From Rhizobium sullae (GTDB lineage Bacteria > Pseudomonadota > Alphaproteobacteria > Rhizobiales > Rhizobiaceae), in the NCBI RefSeq assembly GCF_025200715.1, contig NZ_CP104144.1, forward strand, positions 372,001-436,000: a stretch of DNA of 64,000 bases, written 5' to 3'. The notes beneath the pieces are model-generated. The model did not search any database and had not been told where the DNA came from. It worked only from the letters and a program-made list of their open reading frames with translations. Position 1 is the first letter of the stretch; the number at the start of each line of letters is the position of its first letter. A program made the position numbers and the translations under genes. Shown piece after piece: positions 43,519-52,330 of the stretch.

Positions 43519-44547
43519 ATGTTTGGTGATGACAATTTCGTGCCGCTTGTTCTGGTCAACCTTCTGGGAATTGCCGGCATCGTCGTGTGGCACATCCAGG
43601 GCGGCAACCGTCCGACGGGCCGCTTGATCGTCCAGATCCTGTTCTTTACCGGCATGAGCCTCGTGCTCTATATGGCGCGCATCGCTCCGCACCAACCCGA
43701 CGGTATCTATACGCAGGGTTTTGGCGCGCTGCTTTCCAAATCGGCCAGAATCCTGTGGTGGACCCATCTCGCCTGGACGATCATCGGCTTCATCCAGATC
43801 TACGTCAGATTGAACCGCAAGCCACGGGAAGCACATCTCATCCAGGATATGGCCATTGCGGTCATCTATCTAGGCGTGGCGCTTTCCGTCGTCGGTTTCG
43901 TCTTCGGCATGCCGGTCGGCACCTTGGTTGCGACCTCGGGCGTCATAGCCGTCATCTTCGGTCTTGCGTTACAGAACACGCTCGGTGATGTCTTTTCCGG
44001 CATCGCGCTGACACTCGGCAGGGCCTATGCATTAGGCGACTGGGTACAGTTGACCGACGGCACTGAGGGCCGCGTCATCGAAACGAACTGGCGCTCCACC
44101 AACCTGCTGACCGTTACGCACAATGTCGTCGTGCTACCGAACAGCATCCTGGCAAAGCAGGGCGTGACAAATCTCAGCCGCCCTGACGAGACCCACCAGA
44201 TCACGTTGCGTGCGCGCATCGCTGCAACGCAAAGACCACGCCTTGTCGAGGAAGTCATGCGGTCTGTGCTGCAAGCCAGCGTCCTAATCATCAAGGACCC
44301 GCCGCCGGTCGTTGCCATCAAAGCCATCGACGCGATTGCGATCGAAGTCGAGCTGCAGTTTCGCGTCGACAGCGTCGCCATCCGAACGCCCGCCAAGAAC
44401 GAGATCGTCGACTTGCTTCATGACCAATGCGGAGCAAGTGGGCTTTCGTTGGCCATGCCTGCCGAAGGCCTCGCTTTCGTACCGGCACTGATCGGCAACC
44501 AATACCCTGCAGTGAGTAACGACACGCATTCATCCCGGCCGGTCTAG
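43519..44547 (+). CDS. Mechanosensitive-channel (MscS) family protein
   Basis: 342 residues from ATG 43519; GTG 43507 is an in-frame alternative. Four to five N-terminal membrane segments lead to the MscS pore helix and beta domain: TLVATSGVIAVIFGLALQNT and LGDVFSGIALTLGRAYALGD, then WVQLTDGTEGRVIETNWRST and HNVVVLPNSILAKQGVTNLS. These are textbook MscS-family blocks. The length is slightly above E. coli MscS and the N-terminal part longer, as in rhizobial members without the cNMP domain. It should release solutes on hypo-osmotic shock. It is the last gene of the plus-strand set. Confidence 0.92.
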   Translation: MFGDDNFVPLVLVNLLGIAGIVVWHIQGGNRPTGRLIVQILFFTGMSLVLYMARIAPHQPDGIYTQGFGALLSKSARILWWTHLAWTIIGFIQIYVRLNRKPREAHLIQDMAIAVIYLGVALSVVGFVFGMPVGTLVATSGVIAVIFGLALQNTLGDVFSGIALTLGRAYALGDWVQLTDGTEGRVIETNWRSTNLLTVTHNVVVLPNSILAKQGVTNLSRPDETHQITLRARIAATQRPRLVEEVMRSVLQASVLIIKDPPPVVAIKAIDAIAIEVELQFRVDSVAIRTPAKNEIVDLLHDQCGASGLSLAMPAEGLAFVPALIGNQYPAVSNDTHSSRPV

Positions 44548-44699
44548 GATACCGTCTCATAAGATCGTAGCCAGATATGATTGAGGCGAGCTGGACGGAT
44601 GCGAAAAAATCGCGCATTTGCCGTATCTAGTTGCGATGGCAATTAAGAATTTGAACATTTCGAAAATCATTCATCAGGTTGCGTTATTCATAAGACCGC

Positions 44700-45110
44700 G
44701 AGCTGAAGATCGCCCTGATGTCCGGTGGCTGCCGCGGCAAAGCGAGGGCCGCGAACCGATAACAGACGCTTTATGGATGCGATGTTCTGGACGGCCGTTC
44801 GGGTGCGCGCAGACGCGACCTCCCAGAGCGATTGGCGATTGTCACACGGTCAAGCGGCACCACTGTTGACTGGGTGGAGCGGGGCGTGCTGCAGGACCCC
44901 TTTGACAGCCTCAGCTATGATGGTGATTTCGAATGGTTGTGCGTGAATGCCACAATCATTCGCACTCATCAGCATGCCAGGCGCATGCAGGCAAAAGGGC
45001 CTGATGCCGAAGGTCTGGGACCGTTTCAAGGCAGGCTCAGGCACCAAGCTCCATGTCGCGACCGACCGGAACCGATCGATGAATTGACGGCACGCGTCAC
45101 GAGCACGCCG
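44700..45110 (+). pseudogene. IS5-family transposase relic
   Basis: Separate plus-strand frames hold decayed transposase text: DAMFWTAVRVRADATSQSDW (compare the RLFVEAVLYRYRAGIPWRDL-type start), then VLQDPFDSLSYDGDFEWLCV and NATIIRTHQHARRMQAKGPD with the first DDE-like region, then GRLRHQAPCRDRPEP. Frames shift and the C-terminus is gone. No inverted repeats or target duplication were found. Confidence 0.6.
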
Positions 45111-45120
45111 GAATATGGCA

Positions 45121-45147
45121 AGCTGCGCTCTTGCAGAGAGCGCAGCT
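45121..45147 (-). other. 11-bp perfect stem-loop after the NDH-2-like gene
   Basis: agctgcgctct at 45121-45131 pairs perfectly with agagcgcagct at 45137-45147, loop tgcag. It begins 15 bases after the minus-strand stop codon at 45163. No T-run follows on that strand, so it may protect the 3' end or work with Rho. Confidence 0.6.
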
Positions 45148-45162
45148 CGTGTCGTGATGCGA

Positions 45163-46368
45163 TCAGAGGTCCGTCACACGCTCCGGATCGGCGGAAGCCA
45201 GCGCAGCGGCGCGCTCGGGCTGCGGCGGATAGATCCAGACGGTGTTGATTTCCTGCTTGGTCGCCTTTGCTTTCTCGCCGACCATCTCCACTTTGCGATC
45301 CCAGCCTCGGGTAAAGAGGGCTCCGGCATCGCCAAGGTCAAGGCAGGTGACATAGGCTTCCTGATGATATTGCCGTGCCTGCACGCCCAGCAGTTCAGCG
45401 GCGGCATTGTTGCCCGCGAAGGCGCCCATGCGAGTGGCGTGCTGGCACGACATCAGTGCATAGTTGCCGAAGTCGTCGCAAGCGGCGCGAGCCGCATCCC
45501 CGGTGGCGAAGACACCGGGCACGGACGGCACGCGCAGGCAGCCATCGACCAGCAGCCGGTCGAACTTGTCACGCTCGCCGGGAATTTTGGTGGTTAGCGG
45601 ATTGGCCCGCATGCCTGCCGCCCAGATCACTGTCATGGTTTCGATGTGCTCGCCGGTGCTCAGCGTAACGCCGGATTTATCCAGCGACGAAACGCCGGCA
45701 TTGAGCCGCGTTTCCACGCCGAGCTTGTGCAGTGCCTCCTCGATGATCGGGCGCGGACCTTCGCCCATGTCGGGGGCGACTGCGCTGCTGCGGTCGACGA
45801 TGATTACGCGCGGATTGGCGGTTTTGTCGAACAGGGTTCTTAGCCGCGAAGGCATCTCGGTCGCCGCCTCGATACCTGTGAAACCGGCGCCCGCAACAAC
45901 GATGGTGTCGCGCGCGGCCGAGGCCGGCATCTTCGCAAGCGCGTGGAGGTGGCGATTGAGGGCAATGGCGTCATCGATGTTGTCGATGCTGAAGGCGTAT
46001 TCGGCAAGGCCCGGAATATTGGGGCGGAACAGCCGGCTGCCCGTGGCGAGCACAAGGCGATGATACTGAAGGCTCTTTCGTTCGCCCTTGGCATTAACGA
46101 CATCTGCGGTGCGGGCCTTCGTGTCGATCGCTTCGACGCTGCCCTGCATGTAGGTGACATCGATGGCGTCAAATACATCCTGCAGAGGTGCCGTCAGGGT
46201 CTCGGGTTTCGGCTCATAAAGCCGGGGGCGGATGACGAGCGTCGGTTCCGGGGACACGAGCGCGATTTCGAGTTCTTCGGGCGAAATGCCTTCGATATCG
46301 CGCAGGCGGGCTGCGGAAAGTGCGGCGTACATGCCGGCGAAGCCGGCGCCCACGATCACAAGTCTCAT
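45163..46368 (-). CDS. NAD(P)/FAD-dependent oxidoreductase, type-II NADH dehydrogenase-like
   Basis: 401 residues from ATG 46368, preceded by CGGAG. FAD-binding motif MRLVIVGAGFAGMYAALSAA at the N-terminus. The second dinucleotide fold is DTIVVAGAGFTGIEAATEMP near residue 150, and the FAD C-terminal motif is VPSVPGVFATGDAARAACDD, followed by SCQHATRMGAFAGNNAAAEL. This architecture is that of NDH-2/NdhB-like and related quinone-reducing flavoproteins; the C-terminal membrane helix of true NDH-2 is not obvious. It is followed upstream (minus strand) by the alpha/beta hydrolase gene and the AraC gene, the likely co-regulated set. Confidence 0.88.
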   Translation of the reverse strand: MRLVIVGAGFAGMYAALSAARLRDIEGISPEELEIALVSPEPTLVIRPRLYEPKPETLTAPLQDVFDAIDVTYMQGSVEAIDTKARTADVVNAKGERKSLQYHRLVLATGSRLFRPNIPGLAEYAFSIDNIDDAIALNRHLHALAKMPASAARDTIVVAGAGFTGIEAATEMPSRLRTLFDKTANPRVIIVDRSSAVAPDMGEGPRPIIEEALHKLGVETRLNAGVSSLDKSGVTLSTGEHIETMTVIWAAGMRANPLTTKIPGERDKFDRLLVDGCLRVPSVPGVFATGDAARAACDDFGNYALMSCQHATRMGAFAGNNAAAELLGVQARQYHQEAYVTCLDLGDAGALFTRGWDRKVEMVGEKAKATKQEINTVWIYPPQPERAAALASADPERVTDL

Positions 46369-46482
46369 GTTATTCACTCCGTTGTTTTTAGTTTCAAAGG
46401 GCCGCGCGTCACCGTCGCCGCTCCTGATGGGCGGCGAGGTGGTCGGCAATCGATGGCGCGCGGATCGGTGAAGCGACTTCGC

Positions 46483-47313
46483 TCAGGCCGTGATGAAGGC
46501 CAGCATGTCGGCATTGACGACATCTGCATGGGTCGTGCACAGCCCATGCGGCAGTTTCTCGTAGATTTTCAGCGTGCCGGCCTGCAGGAGCTTCGCCGAC
46601 AACAGAGCGGCGGCACCGATGGGAACGATCTGGTCGTCATCGCCATGCAACACGAGCGTCGGCACGGTGATGCTCTTCAGGTCCTCGGTGAAATCCGTCT
46701 CCGAGAATGCCTTGATGCCGTCGTAATGTGCTTTCGCGCCGCCCATCATGCCCTGACGCCACCAATTTGAGATGACCGCCTCCGAAGGCTCGGCACCCGG
46801 GCGGTTGTAGCCGTAGAAGGGGCCGCTCGGAAAATCGCGATAGAACTGCGAACGGTTGGCAGCCAGCTGACTGCGCAATCCGTCGAATGCCTCGATCGGC
46901 AAACCGCCGGGATTGGCGGCGGTTTTCAGCATCAATGGCGGCACGGCAGCAATCAGGATCAGTTTGGCAACGCGACCCTTGCCATACCGCGCGACATACC
47001 GCGCGGCTTCACCGCCGCCGGTAGAGTGGCCGACATGGATCGCGTTGTGAAGATCGAGGTAGTCGATCATTGCGGCAGCATCGGAGGCGTAGTGATCCAT
47101 GTCATGACCGTCGCTCACCTGGCTCGATCGGCCATGACCGCGGCGATCATGAGCGATCACGCGAAAGCCCTTGCCGAGGAAGAAGAGCATTTGATTATCC
47201 CAATCGTCGGAGCTGAGCGGCCAGCCGTGGTGAAAGACGATCGGCTGAGCGGACTTCGGTCCCCAGTCCTTGTAAAAAAGTTGAACACCGTCGCTGGTTG
47301 TAATGGAGGTCAT
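46483..47313 (-). CDS. Alpha/beta hydrolase (arylesterase / non-haem chloroperoxidase type)
   Basis: 276 residues from ATG 47313, preceded by [28 protein letters not shown] and [20 protein letters not shown] give the oxyanion-hole His-Gly. The nucleophile elbow is [20 protein letters not shown] with Ser in GHSTGG; acid Asp in [13 protein letters not shown]; catalytic His in [14 protein letters not shown]. These match cofactor-free haloperoxidase/arylesterase proteins such as aryl esterases of pseudomonads. It lies 114 bases upstream of the flavoprotein gene on the same strand. Confidence 0.93.
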   Translation of the reverse strand: MTSITTSDGVQLFYKDWGPKSAQPIVFHHGWPLSSDDWDNQMLFFLGKGFRVIAHDRRGHGRSSQVSDGHDMDHYASDAAAMIDYLDLHNAIHVGHSTGGGEAARYVARYGKGRVAKLILIAAVPPLMLKTAANPGGLPIEAFDGLRSQLAANRSQFYRDFPSGPFYGYNRPGAEPSEAVISNWWRQGMMGGAKAHYDGIKAFSETDFTEDLKSITVPTLVLHGDDDQIVPIGAAALLSAKLLQAGTLKIYEKLPHGLCTTHADVVNADMLAFITA

Positions 47314-47534
47314 TGTGCTGATCCTTTGTAGGGCCCGTCATCGAATCGGACGGACAGTTGCTAAAATCGGGTATGCAAGCCGCTACGGGTCGCTTCGTTG
47401 CGATTGATCCGTAATCGGTGCCCAGACCATCCTTTGTCTCCGCAGGATCCGTTGGTACGGGCGCAATGGTGTTTTAGCGAAACAGGTCTGCGGCTGCGCC
47501 AGAGGGATTGGCGCCATTGCAGAGCAATTGCGGT

Positions 47535-47745
47535 TAGCGGATGCGCGCCGCGCATCGCCCGGCGCTTTACCGGTCAGCTTTCGAAATGCGGCGGCCAAGG
47601 GTGTTTGCGAGGCGCAGTCAAGTGGGGCCGCGACCAACGCCATGCCAGTGGAATCGCGTGGCGTGTCGTCGCTTGTTCGAGCCGATGACGTTGCAGCGGA
47701 GAACGCGACAGTCCGGAATCTGAGGCGAGGCGAAAGAAGATTTCG
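47535..47745 (-). pseudogene. Decayed partial copy of the adjacent AraC gene
   Basis: One minus-strand frame reads GMALVAAPLDCASQTPLAAA followed by FRKLTGKAPGDARR, close to SIALVAASLGYASQTAFAAA and FRKLTGETPTDWRR of the intact AraC gene just upstream. Another frame holds SDSGLSRSPLQRHRLEQATT, matching the start of the same HTH domain with an internal deletion. It is therefore a tandem C-terminal duplicate that has lost about 60 bases and its frame. Confidence 0.8.
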
Positions 47746-47746
47746 G

Positions 47747-48697
47747 TCAGCCGTGGCGCCGCCGCCAATCGGTCGGTGTTTCACCGGTCAATTTTCGGAA
47801 TGCAGCTGCAAATGCTGTTTGCGAGGCATAACCGAGGGAGGCCGCGACCAACGCGATCGAATTTTGAGGATCACGTAGCATGTTTATGGCCTGCTCGAGC
47901 CGATATTGACGGAGCCAGTTGTGAGGCGAAAGCCCTGTGCTTTCCTTGAAGGCGCGACAGAAATGAAAACGCGACAACCCGGAATCGGCAGCGAGGGCCC
48001 CGAGGGAGACGTCCGCGTCGGCGTCCGACCGCAATCGTTCGATGGCCCGGCGCAGCACGCTCGGCGCAAGGCCGCCCAGCGCCGGCTGATAGCTCGGTGC
48101 CTTGCCGGTGTGCGCAGCCAGCAGGCGCGTGGCCAGAAGGTCAGTCAACTGCTGCCTGAACAGTGTATCCAGTGCCGTATTGCCTTCCAGGACATCGGCC
48201 GCGCTCAGGAGCAATCGGGATGTAATGAGGTCCGGATGCGCCGTTCGCTCCAAGAGATCGGTCGGCGTGAAGGTATCGGTTTCGTCGGCAATGCGCGTCA
48301 GTGTCGTGCGGGGAAGATAGAGCTGAACGACATCAACCGGTTTTGGAATATCCCATCGGGAGCTTGATCCAGCCGGGATGATGATCACAACCCCGCGACG
48401 AAACGTTCCGCTCTCGATCGATCTTCCGGACCGCCGTTCCATGCGCTGTATCACGCCGTTGTAAGCCATGATGACGTGGTCGGTCATGGGTTCGACGACG
48501 TCATGCAATGCGTCGTGATTCCAGTGCGCGATTGCACCACCGGAGGGGTCCGCCGCAAGATGAATTGGCGCAGTCCTCAGAACGCGCGACATCTCGTTAG
48601 CAGGATTCTGATCGGCGGCCGGCATTTCCTCCCGGCGCGCGCCGATTGTCTCAGCCGGCAAGCTCTCGAGAGGATCCGAGGGGGAAGACAAGCTCAT
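47747..48697 (-). CDS. AraC-family transcriptional regulator
   Basis: 316 residues from ATG 48697 (GAGGGGGAAGACAAGCTC upstream). N-terminal 200 residues form a cupin-like ligand domain (VVIIIPAGSSSRWDIPKPVD, VVQLYLPRTTLTRIADETDT). The C-terminal AraC domain has two HTH motifs: SLGALAADSGLSRFHFCRAF and SIALVAASLGYASQTAFAAA-FRKLTGETP. Many relatives regulate a neighbouring alpha/beta hydrolase or oxidoreductase gene, as here. A broken second copy of its C-terminus lies directly downstream. Confidence 0.92.
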   Translation of the reverse strand: MSLSSPSDPLESLPAETIGARREEMPAADQNPANEMSRVLRTAPIHLAADPSGGAIAHWNHDALHDVVEPMTDHVIMAYNGVIQRMERRSGRSIESGTFRRGVVIIIPAGSSSRWDIPKPVDVVQLYLPRTTLTRIADETDTFTPTDLLERTAHPDLITSRLLLSAADVLEGNTALDTLFRQQLTDLLATRLLAAHTGKAPSYQPALGGLAPSVLRRAIERLRSDADADVSLGALAADSGLSRFHFCRAFKESTGLSPHNWLRQYRLEQAINMLRDPQNSIALVAASLGYASQTAFAAAFRKLTGETPTDWRRRHG

Positions 48698-49514
48698 GGA
48701 TGCGTGCTCGTCGATTGGCGCTGCTTGCGTGCGATTCTTGCAACAATTGCCAGCTCGTCGAGCACCCGACTATAGTGGCCAGCCCTGTTAGTCTTATTAC
48801 GCATGACATCCCCATGTCCTGAGCAATTCCGCTGTGCTCTGGTTATTCGCGCGTTGCTAGATGCAGCGAGGATATCAAGATTTTTCGCGGGCGAAACCTA
48901 TTCTCCAGGATAGGTTGCGTTCGCGATTTGGCCTCGTTCTGGGATCTGCCGACGACAATCGTGTGCTCTATCACGATAGCGCAGTTTTGACGCGATGTGC
49001 CAACGTATTGCTGTAAGAGTGGAAACTGTCAGGCGTGTCACGAGAGACGATGGTGTATGGCCGTAGCCGATGTGCGAGCTCTTTGAGATCAGTGAAACAC
49101 CGGCAAGAGACCTATTGAATGAAGGAATTGCCAGCGCACGAACATTGAACCGGCAATTCGATGGCGTGTGTTCAGGCCCCAGTGCCATAATTCACTTTGA
49201 TCGCATCTGGTCGAAATACCGCGTCGGCGATTCCAATCCGTTCAAGGCGAGGGAATGCAACGCTTTGTTTCCTTAGCCAGAGGCGACCTCGAGGGTGCTT
49301 TCGTCGGGCAGAGGCTCATTTCCGCAAGCCGGCCACTGAAAGTGTTGTCATCGAAATTGCCCGGCGGCGTGGGGAGTTTTCTGTCACGACTTGGCTAGAT
49401 GGCAACTATTTGGATATGGCGCGCTCGCAAAAACGAGCTTGCTCTTTTTCCGGCGACCGCACGATCACCCTATATCTATAGGGGCAAGCAAAGCGCTAAG
49501 CGAAGAGGAAAAAC
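48698..49514. other. 817-bp stretch without a recognised gene
   Basis: Short frames exist on both strands (for example plus 49070-49276) without ribosome sites or family motifs. Composition is somewhat less GC-rich than the neighbouring operons. It should contain the promoter of the minus-strand AraC gene at its left end and of the HTH-only gene at its right end. It may also hold decayed sequence. Confidence 0.45.
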
Positions 49515-49718
49515 TTGAACGAGATCCACATCACCAAGCGAGAGAGGGAAATCTTGACGCTCATGTGCGACGGAAAGAGCGCGCAGGAGATTGCGATCAT
49601 CCTCGGTTGCTCGGTGCATACCGTGCGAACGCATATCGAATCGCTGAAGGATACATTTGCAGTCTACAAGGACACGGCTCTGGTGGCGGCGGCGCTACGG
49701 ACAGGCGTGATTGAGTGA
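49515..49718 (+). CDS. HTH-only LuxR-type protein
   Basis: 67 residues starting at TTG 49515 after GAGGAAAAAC. It is almost exactly one LuxR/GerE domain: HITKREREILTLMCDGKSAQ followed by EIAIILGCSVHTVRTHIESL and AVYKDTALVAAALRTGVIE. There is no ligand or receiver domain. Such minimal proteins can bind DNA on their own or antagonise full-length LuxR proteins by forming mixed dimers. Its targets are unknown; the next gene on the same strand is a ROK-type regulator. Confidence 0.75.
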   Translation: MNEIHITKREREILTLMCDGKSAQEIAIILGCSVHTVRTHIESLKDTFAVYKDTALVAAALRTGVIE

Positions 49719-49800
49719 TGAAATGCATCACGCAGTCCAGGAAACGTGCTCCTAGAAATGACTGGCGTCGTCTCCTCCCGTGCCGCGCCAACCCTGCCGT

Positions 49801-50952
49801 ATGCCCGTGAACGCATTTTTTCATTTTGATGCAGGCAAAGACCCAGTATTGCATAGGCAATCGTATCGGGAATGGCTTGATTTGAAAACAGGACGGCGGC
49901 TTTCGGTATCTGGCGCATCTAAAGGACGGGATCGCAATGATGATCGTCCAGGCATCAGCCCGGTTGACATTGCAGACCACAATTCGCGAACGGCCTTGGG
50001 GCTCCTGCGCCGCTTTGGGCCGCTTACCCGCCAGGAACTTTCCAGGCATCTTGGGCTCACGGAGCCAGCGATAACGGGGATCATGCGCCGGCTGGCCGAT
50101 GCGGGCCTAGTCAGCGGGCAAAAACGGCCCACAACTGCGCATTACACAGCGGTTGAGTTCTCGTTGCGAGCCGACGCCGCATATTCCCTGGGAATTCGCC
50201 TCGGTGCGGATGGTGGCGAAACTGTCATGATGGATCTTGCAGGTAAGATTCTTCAGCAGCGCGCCTTCACAGGACCCGAAGGGATCAATGACGCTGTTTT
50301 GCACATCCGGCGTGCCGCTGGCACTTCGGGCAAACTGCTCGGATGCGGCATTGCCCTTGCAACCGGGTTCCCTCTTGATCGGAGAGCTATCGAGGATACC
50401 CTTGAACGGGAGGTCGGCCCGCTCTTTTTTCTTGATGACACCGAGGCGGCGATCAATGCCGAGCGTATGCTCGGCATTGGCGACCGCGAAGGTGGCCTGG
50501 TGATCATCATCGTCGACGAGACTGTTCGCGCCGGACTTTTGATCGGAGGGCGGCCGTTCCGCGGTTTCCACGGATTGGCCGGCCAGATCGGCGATATGTG
50601 CTCGGGTGTTGACGGCGCGAGCCTAAACGACGTCGCGACCTTGCCCTCGCTCAAAAAGCACCTTGCAGCCCACCCGGGTGAACCAGATGCTTGGGTTGCG
50701 ATTGCAGCGCGGCATCTTCATGAGATGGTCCTGGCGATTTCAGGATTTATCGCTCCGGGCGCCATCCTGATCGGCGGTGCTCTGCCCGATGATGTTTTTG
50801 AGGCAATCATTGCGCGCTTGTCGCGTGAACGGGATGATAAAATTCGCGATCTCGTGATTGCGCCTTGGATACCATCCGTGCGGCGTGCTTCCTTTCCTCG
50901 GGCAGGGGTCGCCGTCGGCGCCGCATTGCGTCCGTTCTCCGAGACACTTTAA
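49801..50952 (+). CDS. ROK-type transcriptional regulator with degenerate kinase site
   Basis: 383 residues if ATG 49801 is used; a GTG at 49780 is also in frame and neither has a clear ribosome site. The MarR-like HTH is NSRTALGLLRRFGPLTRQEL and SRHLGLTEPAITGIMRRLAD (about residues 60-105). The ROK domain follows, but the glucokinase phosphate loop is altered (LGIRLGADGGETVMM), the EIGH histidine is replaced (GQIGDM), and the CxCGxxGCxE zinc motif is absent (MCSGVDGASLNDVATL). It should therefore act as a sugar-responsive DNA-binding protein and not a kinase. It is convergent with the second ROK gene. Confidence 0.8.
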   Translation: MPVNAFFHFDAGKDPVLHRQSYREWLDLKTGRRLSVSGASKGRDRNDDRPGISPVDIADHNSRTALGLLRRFGPLTRQELSRHLGLTEPAITGIMRRLADAGLVSGQKRPTTAHYTAVEFSLRADAAYSLGIRLGADGGETVMMDLAGKILQQRAFTGPEGINDAVLHIRRAAGTSGKLLGCGIALATGFPLDRRAIEDTLEREVGPLFFLDDTEAAINAERMLGIGDREGGLVIIIVDETVRAGLLIGGRPFRGFHGLAGQIGDMCSGVDGASLNDVATLPSLKKHLAAHPGEPDAWVAIAARHLHEMVLAISGFIAPGAILIGGALPDDVFEAIIARLSRERDDKIRDLVIAPWIPSVRRASFPRAGVAVGAALRPFSETL

Positions 50953-51009
50953 CCCGATACCCGTCCGTGACCTCTCCGTCGCCCGACTGTTGAGCGGCAC
51001 TGCCAACTG

Positions 51010-52230
51010 TCATGTGACCGTGATCGGGTCCTGGGCCTGCCGGCTGCTGATTGGATTTCGAAATCTTTGACCCGGTTCGGCAGACGGCAACCCAAGACGA
51101 TGAGCGAGCGGGATCGCAGCAGCACCGAGAGCTGCGGCATCTTCAGAGCCTGCTGCCCGGTGAAGGGACGGCGCTCGTGCGCCAAGCCGGGTAATCTCCT
51201 CGTGGACGTAGACGAGCAGTTCATCAATGAGGCGAACAGGAAAGCGGCCGCCGATGAGAACGCCTTCCGGGTCGACGATCAAGCCGATATCGACAATTGC
51301 TTGGGCAAGCTTAATGCTGATCTTTCGCAGCCAGCCACTGACGAGGTTGCGTCCCCTCTCGTTAAGGTTGAGAAGATCTCCCGGCGTTGTCGCCTTGATG
51401 CCATTGCGCCCGAGATAGTCGAAGAGGATAAAGAGCGAGAACATTTCGCCAAGTGGTTGCGTGCTGCCCGCAAACGGGCCATCGTCAAAGACGACCGGCA
51501 GCCACCCGATTTCTCCACCGATTCCGCTGGCTCCCTTATGACGGACCCCATCTATGACGAGGCTGCCGCCAAGACAGGCATTGGCGAGGATGTAGAAGAA
51601 ACTGCCGATTTCCGTACCGAGACCATACTCGATTTCACCGAGCGCAGCTGCGTTAGCATCATTGTCGATGAACACTGGGTGATCGGACATTGCCTCCAGC
51701 GCGCCGCGCACGTCATAGCCATTCCATTGCCGGTATTCTGATGGAAAGCCGATGACTTTAACCTCTCCGAGCCAGTCAGGAATAGCAAGGCCAACTCCCG
51801 CCAGACGAGCTTCTTCGATGACCCTGCGGCGGCGGAAGGAGGATAGTGCATCTGCCATCAAGCCCACGAAGTCGTCTGGTAACAGAAAACGCCTTTCGTG
51901 ATGGATGCGTCCGCGTACCGTCCCGGCCGCATCCACAGCGACGATCGTCAGGTGATCGCGATCGATATTCGCGCCAACCGAAAACACTCCTTCGGGATCG
52001 ATCTCCAGCTCGATGGCAGGTTGTCCCCGAAGGCCGTGCCTGCGGCGTGCCTCCATAACGAGCCCTTCATCGAGCAAACGATCCACGATGCGGGTCACGG
52101 CCTGCTTCGTCAATCGCGATTGGTGGGCAAGCTCCGTGCGCGAGATCGGGGCGCCGCGATGAATCGCGGCGAGAATCATCGCACGATTAGCGGCTGCAGC
52201 CTGCTCCGTATTCGAGCCCGACAATATCAA
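51010..52230 (-). CDS. ROK-type transcriptional regulator of the mannosidase/ABC operon
   Basis: 406 residues, TTG start at 52230. HTH: NRAMILAAIHRGAPISRTEL and AHQSRLTKQAVTRIVDRLLD. The ROK domain keeps a sugar-site acidic motif VFIDNDANAAALGEIEYGLG, but the zinc-binding cysteines are missing (GGEIGWLPVVFDDGPFAGST) and the phosphate loop is degenerate. Members of this type repress sugar-uptake operons. It lies downstream of the GH38 gene (100-base gap) on the same strand, and ends the mannoside operon. A role sensing mannose or mannobiose-like ligands is an inference. Confidence 0.85.
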   Translation of the reverse strand: MILSGSNTEQAAAANRAMILAAIHRGAPISRTELAHQSRLTKQAVTRIVDRLLDEGLVMEARRRHGLRGQPAIELEIDPEGVFSVGANIDRDHLTIVAVDAAGTVRGRIHHERRFLLPDDFVGLMADALSSFRRRRVIEEARLAGVGLAIPDWLGEVKVIGFPSEYRQWNGYDVRGALEAMSDHPVFIDNDANAAALGEIEYGLGTEIGSFFYILANACLGGSLVIDGVRHKGASGIGGEIGWLPVVFDDGPFAGSTQPLGEMFSLFILFDYLGRNGIKATTPGDLLNLNERGRNLVSGWLRKISIKLAQAIVDIGLIVDPEGVLIGGRFPVRLIDELLVYVHEEITRLGARAPSLHRAAGSEDAAALGAAAIPLAHRLGLPSAEPGQRFRNPISSRQAQDPITVT

Positions 52231-52330
52231 TCCCGGTGTCCCTTCCCGCCTGATCCAATCCGGACGGAGACTAGGCGATGTCCTGCATGCGAAACGCGGT
52301 CGAGGACCTCTTGCATCGACCGGTATCGCA

